64,000 nt of DNA from Flavipsychrobacter sp. (GCA_031292525.1 JARLGY010000044.1:1-64000); one strand, 5' to 3'; shown: positions 32,701 to 43,476, numbered from the stretch's first letter. Notes: generated by a model from the sequence alone, not told the origin. Numbers and translations are program-made.

Positions 32701-32726
32701 ATAAACCTGTGACGGACTGTAAATTA

Positions 32727-33371
32727 CTAATCATCGCCTTTGCTTTGGGCCAGCATATATGCATTGAGTCGATAACCCCAATATGGTTTTGTGATATCAT
32801 CTTTGCTTTCTTTAGCAAAGAGTGGTTCTGCTTTTTCGAAATAAGGAAGGCTTGCTTTTTTGCCGCCACCAAACATTTTAGGCGTATGGAATTTAGACAT
32901 GCCAGTTAGGAAATAGATGCGCGGATTATCTGCATTTATTGCTTTGGCCTTTTCTAAATTTTCATTAAAAATTGGACCATATTTTTGCCAACGATTCATA
33001 GGGCTGACTGCCAGGCGCGCGTTAGCTATCTGGGCAGCGAGTACATATGTTTCATCAGTTTCTTTACCTAAGTCTTTTACAACAATTTCTCTTTCCTGGT
33101 CAGCTTCATCCAGGTAAGCATCTTTTTTCTTCTCATCCTTTTCGGTGTAGGATAGCACTGCTTTTGACCAGGCATCATAATAATGGCCGGCCCATTCGCT
33201 ATCCCATTTTTTAGCAATCAAACCTATACGATTTGCTTGGTCTAATTTCTGCTGCGGATCCTGTGTAGTGTCGAATGCAATAAACGTTTTCTGCAATACT
33301 GTTTTGAAATCTTGTGCCTGTGCACCAAGTACCGAGGCTACGGTTGCCGTAAGTAAAATGAATTTTTTCAT
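32727..33371 (-). CDS. Exported protein of unknown function
   Basis: This 214-residue protein has a clean type I signal peptide (MKKFILLTATVASVLGAQAQ, cleavage after AQA). The mature part is helical and charged, with FKTVLQKTFIAFDTTQDPQQKLDQANR and an asparagine/proline segment NADNPRIYFLTGMSKFHTPKMFGGGKKA. The pattern suggests tetratricopeptide-like helices without a clear repeat. It probably acts in the periplasm. It lies 49 bases downstream of the TonB-dependent receptor gene on the same strand, so the two may be co-transcribed. I do not recognise a named family. Confidence 0.75.
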   Translation of the reverse strand: MKKFILLTATVASVLGAQAQDFKTVLQKTFIAFDTTQDPQQKLDQANRIGLIAKKWDSEWAGHYYDAWSKAVLSYTEKDEKKKDAYLDEADQEREIVVKDLGKETDETYVLAAQIANARLAVSPMNRWQKYGPIFNENLEKAKAINADNPRIYFLTGMSKFHTPKMFGGGKKASLPYFEKAEPLFAKESKDDITKPYWGYRLNAYMLAQSKGDD

Positions 33372-33420
33372 TGTTTTTATTTAAGTTTTAGATTCTGTGA
33401 ATAGGTGCTGATAAAAAATG

Positions 33421-35679
33421 TTAGAGTTCATCTTTTTTGAACTGGGTGAGCGAAAAATTAGCGCCCACAAATATAGAACGATAAAGTGCAGGGAGAATCT
33501 CCTGACGGCTACTTACATTTCCTTTGGAATCGTAAATATACCTGTAGCCAAATATATTGTGTTGGTTGGTAATGTTATCTACACTCAGGTAAAATACACT
33601 GAACCATTTGCCGAATGTATGCAGATAGCTGACTGTGAGGGCCAGGTTCTGAAATGCGGGTGCACGATCACCCAGGAAATCGGGATTGGCAGGGTTGTAG
33701 TATGGCCTGCCGCTTGCGTAGCTATATGTGGCGCTGAAATTGGTGGACCAGCGGTTGACGAAGTACTTACCCACAATGTTGAGGTTGTGATCTGATATGA
33801 AACCGGGGGTAGCTTCTGTTATGAAGTTCTGGTACAAGCGTTTGGTATCGATATAGCTATAGGATATCCAATAGTCGAGGTTTTTTACTGTTTTCTTGTC
33901 TCTCCAGAAAAGCTCTAACCCTTGTGCGTAGCCGTAGCCACTGTTATCAATATTTTCTGAATCGGAGATGGAACGGTAGCCATTTGGGTCATAGGCGATA
34001 TGCTCGCGAACAAGGTCCTGGTAATTCTTGTAATACCCTTCGATCCTCAGTGTGCGATCTTCTTTTATCCACTGCCAGTTGGCTATGTAGTGCGTGGCCT
34101 GCTGGTATTTTAGACGATGACTTATGGCTGAGTCTATACCGAGGAGGTAGGGATAATCAGGATCCTGGAAGAAGATACCACCAGCTACTGATACCTGGCT
34201 GTAGTGCCCAGTTCTTATAGCCATAGACAAGCGCGGTGCAATTGCACTTTCTTGCAGGAGTGCGCTGTGCTCGAACCGCACACCGGGACGGAATGCCAGC
34301 CATTTGAATGGGCTCCAGTCCCCCTCGAGATAGCCTGCGACCTGAGTTTCTGTAAATTGTTGTTTAATTGTATCGGTGATGTTTTTCTTAATGTTGATCT
34401 GCTGTGCTTCAACGCCTGCAAGTAAGCTGAAACGGCTGTTTATATAGTCGCGGGCTTCTACGCGAGCTTGTGCACGCGTGTCGTCTTCGTTAATGGGTAT
34501 AGTGGCAAAGTGATTATCTGTTTTATCGTAGCTTACAGATGCCGCAGTATAGAGCTCGTAATGACTTTTGAATGATTGCTTGTAGGTGACATTGGTATAA
34601 TAGTTTTGTGCATTGGTTTTAAAGTTTACTGTATCACCGGCAGTACTGAACGCATTGTAAAACTGGTTGGTACTACTTGTGACCTGGGCGTATGAATTTG
34701 GGATTGCTATGCCGCTGGTATTGGTAGTTCCATTAGCTGTTATTTTTAAAATGCCGTCCTTATTTGGCTTCCATACATAGCGCAGATTTCCCCCGCCACC
34801 TGTAGGCACGTTGTAGAATTTTACATTGGTAGTAGCCAAGCCATAAAAAGTGCTGAGATTGTTGTAGTTGCCACCTACATCAAGGCTACTGTTCTTCCAG
34901 CGTTTGGTACCTGAAGCGTAGATACCTGCCATATTTATGCCTATGTTGGCAGTGGTTTTGTCGGGCAGATCGGTACTCATGAGCTCTAGCACACCAGATA
35001 GTGCCTGCCCGTAGCGGGCGCTGTAGCCACCACTGCTGAACGATATGCCCTGGAACTGGAATGCACCAAAGCGACTGCGCGTGGCTACGCCGGGGGCGCT
35101 GCTAAAGAATGCATTCTGTACCACCATTTCATCGACCAGTATGGCGGCCTCGCTTGCATCGCCACCACGTACAAACAGGCCATTCTCTGTACCAGTTTGC
35201 TGTGTACCCGGCAGGGTTTCTATAGCCTTTACCACATCTGCATTAGCCCCTGCTGTGGTTACAATATCCAGTGGTTTTAGAACGGTTTTGTTGGCGTTTG
35301 ATGCCTCGAAGGAGCCAGCCGAGATGGTAACCTGATCGAGTGAATGCGCATTGGATTTTAGTTTGATAACGAGGTCGGCGACATTGCTATCAACTATTAG
35401 TGGCATGCCGCCTGTTTCGTGGCTAACCTCACTGGCTACAATGGTTTGCGGCCCTTTCTCTGATGTAGTAAACCTGAATCGACCCGCACTATCGGTAGAT
35501 GATCCATCGATAGTATTGAGCAAGTAAACACTGGCGCCCTGCAGGGGTTTGCCTTTTTCGTCTGTAACCTTGCCACTGATAACAACATCGGCAAATGTGC
35601 TTATTGCCATAAGAAGTAGCAATGGTAATAAAACAAAACGTTTGTAGAAAGTGTTGGATAAATGTGATTTCATAAACAT
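33421..35679 (-). CDS. TonB-dependent outer-membrane receptor
   Basis: This protein of about 752 residues has a signal peptide (FYKRFVLLPLLLLMAISTFA) and a carboxypeptidase-regulatory-like domain (VVISGKVTDEKGKPLQGASV). A plug domain follows (IETLPGTQQTGTENGLFVRGG, ILVDEMVVQNAFF), then a beta-barrel rich in aromatic strands to the end. It imports a ligand across the outer membrane using TonB energy. No SusD partner is adjacent, so the ligand is unknown; a metal chelate or peptide is as likely as a glycan. The first in-frame ATG (35727) lies inside a -7 element (35725-35732), so I use the ATG at 35679; 35673 is also possible. Confidence 0.9.
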   Translation of the reverse strand: MFMKSHLSNTFYKRFVLLPLLLLMAISTFADVVISGKVTDEKGKPLQGASVYLLNTIDGSSTDSAGRFRFTTSEKGPQTIVASEVSHETGGMPLIVDSNVADLVIKLKSNAHSLDQVTISAGSFEASNANKTVLKPLDIVTTAGANADVVKAIETLPGTQQTGTENGLFVRGGDASEAAILVDEMVVQNAFFSSAPGVATRSRFGAFQFQGISFSSGGYSARYGQALSGVLELMSTDLPDKTTANIGINMAGIYASGTKRWKNSSLDVGGNYNNLSTFYGLATTNVKFYNVPTGGGGNLRYVWKPNKDGILKITANGTTNTSGIAIPNSYAQVTSSTNQFYNAFSTAGDTVNFKTNAQNYYTNVTYKQSFKSHYELYTAASVSYDKTDNHFATIPINEDDTRAQARVEARDYINSRFSLLAGVEAQQINIKKNITDTIKQQFTETQVAGYLEGDWSPFKWLAFRPGVRFEHSALLQESAIAPRLSMAIRTGHYSQVSVAGGIFFQDPDYPYLLGIDSAISHRLKYQQATHYIANWQWIKEDRTLRIEGYYKNYQDLVREHIAYDPNGYRSISDSENIDNSGYGYAQGLELFWRDKKTVKNLDYWISYSYIDTKRLYQNFITEATPGFISDHNLNIVGKYFVNRWSTNFSATYSYASGRPYYNPANPDFLGDRAPAFQNLALTVSYLHTFGKWFSVFYLSVDNITNQHNIFGYRYIYDSKGNVSSRQEILPALYRSIFVGANFSLTQFKKDEL

Positions 35680-35724
35680 CTTAAAATTGACTTGTTTTTC
35701 AACAGGCATTTGTAATTGATGCCG

Positions 35725-35732
35725 CAAAGCTA
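35725..35732 (-). promoter_or_regulatory. -7 promoter element of the TonB-dependent receptor gene
   Basis: TAGCTTTG on the minus strand matches TAnnTTTG, 46 bases upstream of the chosen start. Confidence 0.6.
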
Positions 35733-36112
35733 TAAAGCCTTTATAAAAGAGAAACGAAGTTTCGGCAAAAGCAGATGCATTATCGGCGAAATGCTTTTAA
35801 ACAGCGGTAAAACTTTTTTGCTAGTCATTCCTTGAAAAGTCTGCGCTTTATTCTTTAATTTTTTGCAAGGGAGTAAGGTTAAAAAAAGAGCTCCTTCAAA
35901 AGAAGGAGCTATAAAGCAAGCAACATAAAAACGTACTATATGCTGTGGTTATAGGAAGTTCTGTTGGATTATAGGGGCATCAGCGAAAAAGAAACTTTTT
36001 CTTTTTGTCCCGGCTCCGCAAACATAATGCAAGAGAAAAATTTTACGGGGGGTGTTTTTCCCGTTTTTTAAATGGATGTTTTTTTGTAAGCCTGATATAT
36101 GATAATGAGCCA
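35733..36112. other. Intergenic region between the TonB-dependent receptor and tamL
   Basis: About 380 bases without a supportable gene. It contains the terminator-like hairpin at 35881-35910 and otherwise A/T-rich sequence. Confidence 0.5.
35881..35910 (-). terminator. Terminator downstream of tamB-tamL
   Basis: AGCTCCTTC pairs with GAAGGAGCT across AAAA. The A-run at 35881-35887 gives a U-run on the minus strand. It lies about 200 bases after the tamL stop. Confidence 0.65.
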
Positions 36113-38404
36113 TTAGAAAGGATAGCCTATGCCGATATTAAATACCAGGTTTTGCCTGCGCCATGCAGCATCACCAAAATTGATCTTATTAAAGACCCAC
36201 CTGTCATTTTCAGGGAGGTAAGCCTCGCGGACGGGCATCCCCAAATCGAGACGCAAGAGTAGTATTTTAATATCGAAGCGAAGACCAACACCCACATCGG
36301 CAGCTATCTCTTTGTAGAAACTGGATGTGAACTTACCTCCTGGATATTCAGGGTTGTCATGATAGAGCCAGATATTACCCGCATCATAGAATATTGCAGC
36401 ATTCAAAAATTTGTAGATGTTCTGCCGAAGTTCAATATTGAATTCTCCTTTTAGATCCCCTAAAGTCTCCAGATATTGGGTATTGGAATTAGCTAGGTAG
36501 TTGAAAGTACCTGGCCCCACCAGCCGGGAGGGGAAACCACGAAGATCACTGTTACCACCTGCCCAGAATTCTTTGATGTTGGGTAGCTGTGATGAGTTGC
36601 CGTAGGGTATGCCTATACCGAAGAATAAGCGTGTGGCAATACTTGTTCCCGGAGAAAATCGCAGATAATAACGGAAGTCGGGCTGAAACTTAAGGTACTG
36701 CGCATATGTTTGTCCCAAAATGGTTTGAGGATGAGTCTTGTAATCTGCTTTTTCTGCGAGACCTAGTATGTTGCCAGAAAGGTCAATCAGTCCGTCAAAA
36801 TAAAAGCTATTCATACGCGGCGGGCCTATCTGACTGTTGTAGGTGAACTCATAGCTTGGACCTATGATGATACCGTTGAAAATTAAATTGCCGTACAGTA
36901 GATTGAGAGAATTTGCATTGCCTAAGGTATCTGTTTTTACGTAAGTGAAATTGAAAGGATAAAGCTGATGTTCTGTTCTCATACCCTGCTTCCAATCGTA
37001 GCCATAGCTAAATTTGTAAGAGTTAATGCGCAGCAGATCGCTTTGCGACTCATAGTTATAACTCGCTTTTAGTAAGGTATGGGGCACATAAATACCTGTA
37101 GTTTGTATGTCTATAAACGGTACCACAAAGTGTGGGATACTTAGATCGACTTCTGCCCCCAGGTTGTAAATATCTGGTTGCTTGTTTTCGCCACTGTATT
37201 GTGCCTCGAAACCCCCGTTTATTTTGAAGATGAGGGCCTCGGCTCCTTTAAATGTATTGCGGTTGAGCAGGCTGATGCTTGCTTGCGAACCTGCCCGATT
37301 ATCGTTTTGCGTAAGGGCCCCGACCTGGAATTGAAGCGACTTTTTGGGGTATGGAGTAAGATAGTAATAGACATCCAGATCAGAATCGTTGACGGGATCA
37401 TAACGGCTTTTTACAAACTTGAATGTGCCCATGGTGACCAACCTATTGAGCGAGGTGTTTTGATCATCAAGGTTGTATTCATCCCCTTTCTCGAAGAGGA
37501 TAGCCTTAGAGAATATCTGCGGTTTAAACTTTTTGGCTGGGTCAACTATGTTATATCCTTTATACACTATGGCGTTTGCTTTATTTGTATCCTCGCCATT
37601 GCTGTGTGCTTTGAAATTGGGGTAAACATAAATGTTGTTGATGTAGGATACCTGATATGCCTGATCGGGTACTTCCACTCTCTTTACAGCAACATACATA
37701 TTTACTTTATGGTTGCCTATGGTAGTATCGACCTGAACAATTATGTAGTCGGATTTAAACCAGTAATAACCTAGCTGTTTTAAAGCTCTATCTATGCGGT
37801 TACGTTCGGCTTTTATAAGATCTAGATTGTAAGGCGCGCCGGTTTTAAGTAATGTTTGAGGGAAGGTGCTATCTATATCGAAAGATACTTCAGGTTCGGT
37901 ACTGTCTTTTAAAAAGACTGTTTTATTGATGGTATATTGCGGGCCTGTCGTTACATCGAAATAAGCAGTTGTCCTTTTCTTTTTATCTGTTTTAAAGTAG
38001 GGCTTTATAGAAGTATGGAAAAAACCCTTGTTCTGCATGAGGTTTACGAGGATGACTTTGTTAGTTTCAAGATTTACAGAACTTGTTAATACTGGTGGTT
38101 CGCCATTCTTACGTAAAAATGGCTTTAAGCCTTTTTTCTTTTTAGGTACACCTGCAAATTCATACACCCGCAATTTAAGGCGCATACCCAATGTTTTAGA
38201 ATTTGGCCGGGGACGTACTGCACCCGCCAGATCCGTTTTACTGGCCTTGCGTTCCTTTTTGGAAGCCTCATTATCCTTGATGGTTATTTTATTACCTATA
38301 TACAAAGTTTCACCAGCAGGTAAATGCTTTGTATTGCTGCATGATGAAATGATAATACAGGTTAGTGTAATTATTAAGAGGGTATGTCTTTTAAAATGGG
38401 TCAT
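36113..38404 (-). CDS. tamL: TamA/BamA-family outer-membrane lipoprotein (TamL type)
   Basis: This 763-residue protein of the Omp85 superfamily starts with a lipoprotein signal peptide (TLTCIIISSC, lipid Cys22), not the usual type I signal. Periplasmic POTRA-like segments cover about 60-390 (GAPYNLDLIKAERNRIDRAL in one of them). The C-terminal 16-strand barrel of the D15 type ends in FNIGIGYPF, with a terminal Phe as in barrel assembly signals. It includes the Omp85 lid-loop motif near LRGFPSRLVG. A lipidated TamA is the form known as TamL in Bacteroidota. It lies 14 bases after tamB in one operon and should work with it in moving lipids or proteins to the outer membrane. Confidence 0.88.
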   Translation of the reverse strand: MTHFKRHTLLIITLTCIIISSCSNTKHLPAGETLYIGNKITIKDNEASKKERKASKTDLAGAVRPRPNSKTLGMRLKLRVYEFAGVPKKKKGLKPFLRKNGEPPVLTSSVNLETNKVILVNLMQNKGFFHTSIKPYFKTDKKKRTTAYFDVTTGPQYTINKTVFLKDSTEPEVSFDIDSTFPQTLLKTGAPYNLDLIKAERNRIDRALKQLGYYWFKSDYIIVQVDTTIGNHKVNMYVAVKRVEVPDQAYQVSYINNIYVYPNFKAHSNGEDTNKANAIVYKGYNIVDPAKKFKPQIFSKAILFEKGDEYNLDDQNTSLNRLVTMGTFKFVKSRYDPVNDSDLDVYYYLTPYPKKSLQFQVGALTQNDNRAGSQASISLLNRNTFKGAEALIFKINGGFEAQYSGENKQPDIYNLGAEVDLSIPHFVVPFIDIQTTGIYVPHTLLKASYNYESQSDLLRINSYKFSYGYDWKQGMRTEHQLYPFNFTYVKTDTLGNANSLNLLYGNLIFNGIIIGPSYEFTYNSQIGPPRMNSFYFDGLIDLSGNILGLAEKADYKTHPQTILGQTYAQYLKFQPDFRYYLRFSPGTSIATRLFFGIGIPYGNSSQLPNIKEFWAGGNSDLRGFPSRLVGPGTFNYLANSNTQYLETLGDLKGEFNIELRQNIYKFLNAAIFYDAGNIWLYHDNPEYPGGKFTSSFYKEIAADVGVGLRFDIKILLLRLDLGMPVREAYLPENDRWVFNKINFGDAAWRRQNLVFNIGIGYPF

Positions 38405-38418
38405 TCTCCTGAGTCGTG

Positions 38419-41400
38419 TTATTGCTTAGCGCCGTTTGATTGTTCTTTCTTCTGGTTCTTCTTTTTTCTGAATACATTCTTAAAGTGATTGTATTCGAGG
38501 CTTACTATAAAGTCAAGTCCCGTTTCTGTTACGTACCCTTCTATAACACCTTCATTGTAGTTTTTCCTGTAAGCCCGCATTGTATATCTGCCATCGGCTG
38601 TAAGTAAGTAGTCTGCTGCAAGATTGCTAGGTATCAGGTTACTTTGATCGCTATTGGTTGTTTGCGGCCCTTCCAGCTCAAAATCATTGCCTATAGTTAG
38701 TTTTAACCTGTCGTTGAGTAATCGTTTAGAAGCTGCAAGGTTTAAATCTGTTCGATCTCTTAGTGAGCCGGTTGTATAGTCTTCTGTAGATGCGAGATCG
38801 ACGGATAAGTCGACACCCTTTATGAGGTGGTTTGCAAACTGGTTTAATTGCTCACCTATGAAGCGGCTTGCACTTTGTTTAGCAGTGAAGGCTACACCAC
38901 CGCCGCCGGCGCCGTTAGTAAATGGATCATCAGAAACGAAACGACTTAATATGATGAGGGCAAATACTTGCTTATTCAATTCGGATGTGTCGTTGCGCAT
39001 CTGGGAGAGTTTACCTTGTATTAACTCAATCTGATCGGCAGCAAGGGGATAAACCTTATTACTAGGTAGTATGACATCGAAAGTAAGTGAGGGCTGAATA
39101 ATGGAACCTTTTATGTGCATGGCCACATTGAACGGCAGATTCTGTTTGTAGTAGTTGAGTTGCGATTGATCTTGTACTTCACTCTGCATGAGGTCGTAAG
39201 CAGGGGCCTCTACCTCATAAACTGCAGTAATATCAGCATTTGCTTTTGCCGGGTCTCCTGCAAAGGTTATTGTACTTCCTTTTTGGATCAGGAATTTACG
39301 TTTGATGAAATTGTAGTTAAGTTGGTAAACTCCTTCGTCGAGCTCGTAATTGCCCGTGAGGCCAAATACACCGCCAGGAGTTATCGCTGCGTTTAATGAA
39401 GCATCACCCTTAACACTTAAAAAGTCGCCCGATGCCTGATCTATAATGACATTGAACATAGCTTGTTTGGCTACGCTTATGTTCACGTTTATATTTGACC
39501 CGGTGTTCATTACTATTTTGGTGCTGTCTTTTTTTGTCTTGGGTGTAAGGATCTTATATCGACCAGGATTGCTTACATCTATGAACTCCACAATGCCTTC
39601 GCTGCTAACGATGCCCGGATCGCTTTCGGGCATCACAACGGTCATGTCGGTGCCTTTGAGGATATTTATTGATCCATCTACATTAGGTGAAGAGGGTGTG
39701 CCTTTTACTTTGAGGTTTGAAGTGAAAAAAAGATCGCCATAAAACTCTTTGTTATCTTTTGCTGTTGAATGCAATGCGTGCCAGTTTTTTGCATTCAACT
39801 GTAGATCAAGCTGCAGGTTTTTAAGGTCTTGTGTGCCAATTGTGCCGTTTACTGTTGCCTTATTACCAGTGCTATCTAGTATCTGGAAGTTGTTAAATGA
39901 AATGCCTGTGTGTGTGAAGATTATTTTATCTGCAGGAAGTTTAAAATAAGCGTTGAGCATGCTCACCGTTGTTGCCAGATTATCCGTTCTTAATTCACCA
40001 TCGATAAGTGGTGCGGAAGGTGTGCCCTGTAACTGCAGGTTGCCCCTTATAAAGCCAGAGCTATTGCGGATCTGATTTAAAGTGATACCCTGTATGCTTG
40101 CCAGGCTGAGTGCATTGACGGCCAAGGCAAAATTAAAGTTGTTACCGCCAACAGGCTGCAAGTAGTAATTGCCATTTAAGGCTACATCGTTACCATTGCC
40201 TTTGATAGAAACCTTGGTGTCGAATGCATTGCCATCAGTTGTGTTTACTTTCACTGCAAGATTACCCAGGGTATCGCCCATTACAGACAGGTTTTGTATT
40301 TGTAGGTCGCCACTAATGAGTGGTGTGGGTTTTAATTTACTGATAGTAATATTACCACCTAACAGACCATTTGCCAGGGTGGTATCGCGACTGATCATCT
40401 GTGTAATATTGGCCAACAGGAAATTGCTGATGTCCACCTTCATAGGCGAATTAGGGATAGGCTGGTCGCTGTTTATTTTTATGTATTGGTTGTTATTGCT
40501 GATGTTGAAATTAGAAATGTAGAAGCCGGCTTTTGAAAAATCGATCCGATTAGGTTCTGTAACCGCCCATGTCTGGTAGTTGAGTTTAAGGCCGGGCTGC
40601 AGTTGAATGATCTGTGAATCACCTACATTCTGTAATGATGCTATCAATGCAAATCTTTCTTTCTTAACAGAATCAGCCAGGCTAATGTTTGTAGTGATGG
40701 TATTCTGGTCTAAGTTGCCATGTATATTGGCATACCAAAGCGCTATCTGGCTAGTGCCTATCTTATCGACAGTAACCTTGTATGTAAAGGCAGAATCTGT
40801 ACCACTTACTTTAACTACACCATTCTCTATAGTATTTGTGCCATATAGCACTTCGGGCATAGTGGCATTTAATGTAAGCGTACGCGGTGTAAGGCTGCCA
40901 TCGATGTGTATTGTGTCGAGCGATGTGAGCCCCGGCAACACACTATGCAATAGAGGCCGGTCCTCGATGTGAGCCGTAAATGCCAGGCCGTAGTCTGAAG
41001 GGATATTGGTTTTGCTGGTATCGATCGGCTTTTTAGATTGGGCTGCAATAGCCTGCTTTGCGCTGTCGCTTAGCGGTATGTTGTAGTGCCTGTTTATATG
41101 GTCTTGTATGATTGCCCCCAATTTAGTAAGCGGTGTTTTACCTGTTATTACTGCTTGCAGTACGTCGAGGTTGGCAACTATGTATTGACCGGTATCTGCG
41201 CTAGGGCGGGAGAGCACATACAAACTATCCATAAGATACCTCTGTCCGTTAGCTACGATCAGTGGTTTTTTCCATACGATCTCCCCTCTTGGGTAGTCGG
41301 GATTTAGTTCTGGGAAGTCAGCCTGAATATTGCCATGTATCCTTAACTCGCTATTGTATAATTTTAATGCCTGGAAGTCTATGCTATCTACTTGCATATC

Positions 41401-43476
41401 TGCTTTTACAGCGGCATACTTGCCGGTCATATCTGCATGTGCAGTCATATTCATTCGGAGGTTGTCATCTGTGGAAGCCAGCTTTAGATCGCCAATCTTT
41501 GCAGCTACATTGCCATTAAAAGTGATGCTGTGATAATCATAGCCCTTGACATGCGCCGATTGAATGCCTCCACTTAAGACTGCACTCATAGTTTTCATAT
41601 CGAAACCGCGCCCTTTTACGGTAGCGTACGATGTGATAGTACTCATGAGGCTATCCTTTTTAATAATGCGACCTACGTTTAGCGCCATTGTCTTTACAAA
41701 GAGATCGTATTGTTCCCTTCCCTTGCCAGGGCTCATGTGCAAGTAGCCACGTACATATGCTGCACCATCGCTACTAACTAGCAAGAGATCGGGATTGTAA
41801 TCTTTTTCTGTACCAGATATTTTGCCGGTGATACCAAACTTATCCGGTATGCGTACAGACGAAAGGTCGGCAGGCGGCACAATGGCCGCCACGTCGTTTC
41901 GTGACGATTGAAACTTGGCAATGTTGAGATTATAGCTGATTGCGTTTGCATTAGGTAGGCCACTTAGCCTGCCACTAAGTGCAACTTCAGTATTGTCCAG
42001 CCCGGCTAAATTAAAACGTGCTATGGCCAGGTTACTGAGGTAGCCAGAAACGCCGGCGTCCAGTTGGATATGACCGTTCTTGTATTTTTTAAATAAGGGC
42101 TGCTTTATAAGGCTTGGCATGAATACAAGCGCGTCTTTTAAGCCTATAACACTCTTGCGGATATTTACATTAAGCTGCATGAGGCCCATATTCTTTTTAA
42201 GGGCATCGAGAGATGGGTATTTGACTTGTATGGAATCCTGTATCACCGTATTGGCGGTAAGCAGATATAAATCACTAAGTGTGGCGCCCTGTGGTTGATA
42301 AAGAAACCGCGTGCGTAGCTCTTTTACATCCAGACCGCTCTGCTCTTTAACGGCGAGGTGTTTTATATTACCCGCAATAGTATCGGACGTGTACTTAATA
42401 TCCTGTGCATTTATAGCCAGTCCTTGTATGTTGAGATGAGAATAGTCTATACCGGCAGGTTGACGCGCCTGGTTAGCATTGTCCATAACAAAGTTTACAC
42501 CTGCTATGTTCATGTTTTTTACCGCTACATTCCACCCTAGAGTGGTATCCATTTTGATAATGGTATCTACCGGCGCAGGTACTTTACTCTTTTTGCCGAA
42601 TGCTAATTTGATATTAGAGGTGTCTATAGAAAATTGTGCAAGGTTGATGACCTGTGTAACCAGATCAAATTTGTCCAGCTTTACCTGTAACCCTGCGAGA
42701 TCGATGCTAAATAAGAGCTTGTTGAGATTGTCGTTATACTTGAACCCTATCTGCTTAAGGTTAATATTGTCGGCAATTAGGGTGAATTGTGTTTGGGTCG
42801 TATCTTTTGGTTTTACCGGGAGGTAGGACGTATCTGAATAAAAGAGTGTTTGCAAGCCAGCGACAGAAAGCTCCTTTACATGAAATTTCATGTGCTTCAT
42901 ATCAATGTCCTTCACTTTTAGCTCCAAATGTTGCAAGTCTATACCCAAGGTCATACCCCCTGTAGCGTCGTCAATCCGTGCATGTATATCATCCAGTTGC
43001 ACCCGGTTTACATTGATAGACATACCTGATGATGAGGTATCTGTTTTTTTTGAAGTGGCCTTTGTTTTTGAGGGTGCGCCGACAAATGCATTGATGATGT
43101 ATGTGAAATTAAAATTAGTATCTGGGGCATTGCGATATATGTGGCTATGCACGCCTTGTAACACCAGCTGGTTTACATCGATCTCTTTATGAATGAGCTT
43201 GAGCATGTCGAGGTCGATCTTTAATTTACCAACATTCAGCAGCGTATCATTCTTTTGATCCCTAAGCAATACGTTCTCAAGTACTATGTATTTAGGTAGG
43301 CCGTACCCTAGTTTGCCTATCAGCACCTGGGTTTTTAGTTTGTTTTGTAAGTATGCCTGAGCTTTTGAGCGAACAAAGTTTTGGCCAGATGGCGTATTGA
43401 GCCATATAATTATGCCAATTATCAAAACGATAACGACGCCTATTATGTAAAGGAAAACCTTTAAAACTTTGCGCAT
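38419..43476 (-). CDS. tamB: TamB-like inter-membrane transport protein
   Basis: This 1685-residue protein has an N-terminal membrane anchor (FLYIIGVVIVLIIGIIIWL) followed by an AsmA-like start (NTPSGQNFVRSKAQAYL). A very long run of beta-strands rich in D-x-x-N-x and LQ repeats follows, the AsmA/TamB beta-taco groove. The C-terminal DUF490 domain covers about the last 330 residues (GDFLSVKGDASLNAAI, VTETGLDFIVSLEYNHF near the end). It spans the periplasm from the inner membrane to TamL and likely conducts phospholipids or helps outer-membrane protein assembly. It is longer than the Escherichia coli protein, as usual for this phylum. It starts the tamB-tamL operon. Confidence 0.92.
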   Translation of the reverse strand: MRKVLKVFLYIIGVVIVLIIGIIIWLNTPSGQNFVRSKAQAYLQNKLKTQVLIGKLGYGLPKYIVLENVLLRDQKNDTLLNVGKLKIDLDMLKLIHKEIDVNQLVLQGVHSHIYRNAPDTNFNFTYIINAFVGAPSKTKATSKKTDTSSSGMSINVNRVQLDDIHARIDDATGGMTLGIDLQHLELKVKDIDMKHMKFHVKELSVAGLQTLFYSDTSYLPVKPKDTTQTQFTLIADNINLKQIGFKYNDNLNKLLFSIDLAGLQVKLDKFDLVTQVINLAQFSIDTSNIKLAFGKKSKVPAPVDTIIKMDTTLGWNVAVKNMNIAGVNFVMDNANQARQPAGIDYSHLNIQGLAINAQDIKYTSDTIAGNIKHLAVKEQSGLDVKELRTRFLYQPQGATLSDLYLLTANTVIQDSIQVKYPSLDALKKNMGLMQLNVNIRKSVIGLKDALVFMPSLIKQPLFKKYKNGHIQLDAGVSGYLSNLAIARFNLAGLDNTEVALSGRLSGLPNANAISYNLNIAKFQSSRNDVAAIVPPADLSSVRIPDKFGITGKISGTEKDYNPDLLLVSSDGAAYVRGYLHMSPGKGREQYDLFVKTMALNVGRIIKKDSLMSTITSYATVKGRGFDMKTMSAVLSGGIQSAHVKGYDYHSITFNGNVAAKIGDLKLASTDDNLRMNMTAHADMTGKYAAVKADMQVDSIDFQALKLYNSELRIHGNIQADFPELNPDYPRGEIVWKKPLIVANGQRYLMDSLYVLSRPSADTGQYIVANLDVLQAVITGKTPLTKLGAIIQDHINRHYNIPLSDSAKQAIAAQSKKPIDTSKTNIPSDYGLAFTAHIEDRPLLHSVLPGLTSLDTIHIDGSLTPRTLTLNATMPEVLYGTNTIENGVVKVSGTDSAFTYKVTVDKIGTSQIALWYANIHGNLDQNTITTNISLADSVKKERFALIASLQNVGDSQIIQLQPGLKLNYQTWAVTEPNRIDFSKAGFYISNFNISNNNQYIKINSDQPIPNSPMKVDISNFLLANITQMISRDTTLANGLLGGNITISKLKPTPLISGDLQIQNLSVMGDTLGNLAVKVNTTDGNAFDTKVSIKGNGNDVALNGNYYLQPVGGNNFNFALAVNALSLASIQGITLNQIRNSSGFIRGNLQLQGTPSAPLIDGELRTDNLATTVSMLNAYFKLPADKIIFTHTGISFNNFQILDSTGNKATVNGTIGTQDLKNLQLDLQLNAKNWHALHSTAKDNKEFYGDLFFTSNLKVKGTPSSPNVDGSINILKGTDMTVVMPESDPGIVSSEGIVEFIDVSNPGRYKILTPKTKKDSTKIVMNTGSNINVNISVAKQAMFNVIIDQASGDFLSVKGDASLNAAITPGGVFGLTGNYELDEGVYQLNYNFIKRKFLIQKGSTITFAGDPAKANADITAVYEVEAPAYDLMQSEVQDQSQLNYYKQNLPFNVAMHIKGSIIQPSLTFDVILPSNKVYPLAADQIELIQGKLSQMRNDTSELNKQVFALIILSRFVSDDPFTNGAGGGGVAFTAKQSASRFIGEQLNQFANHLIKGVDLSVDLASTEDYTTGSLRDRTDLNLAASKRLLNDRLKLTIGNDFELEGPQTTNSDQSNLIPSNLAADYLLTADGRYTMRAYRKNYNEGVIEGYVTETGLDFIVSLEYNHFKNVFRKKKNQKKEQSNGAKQ

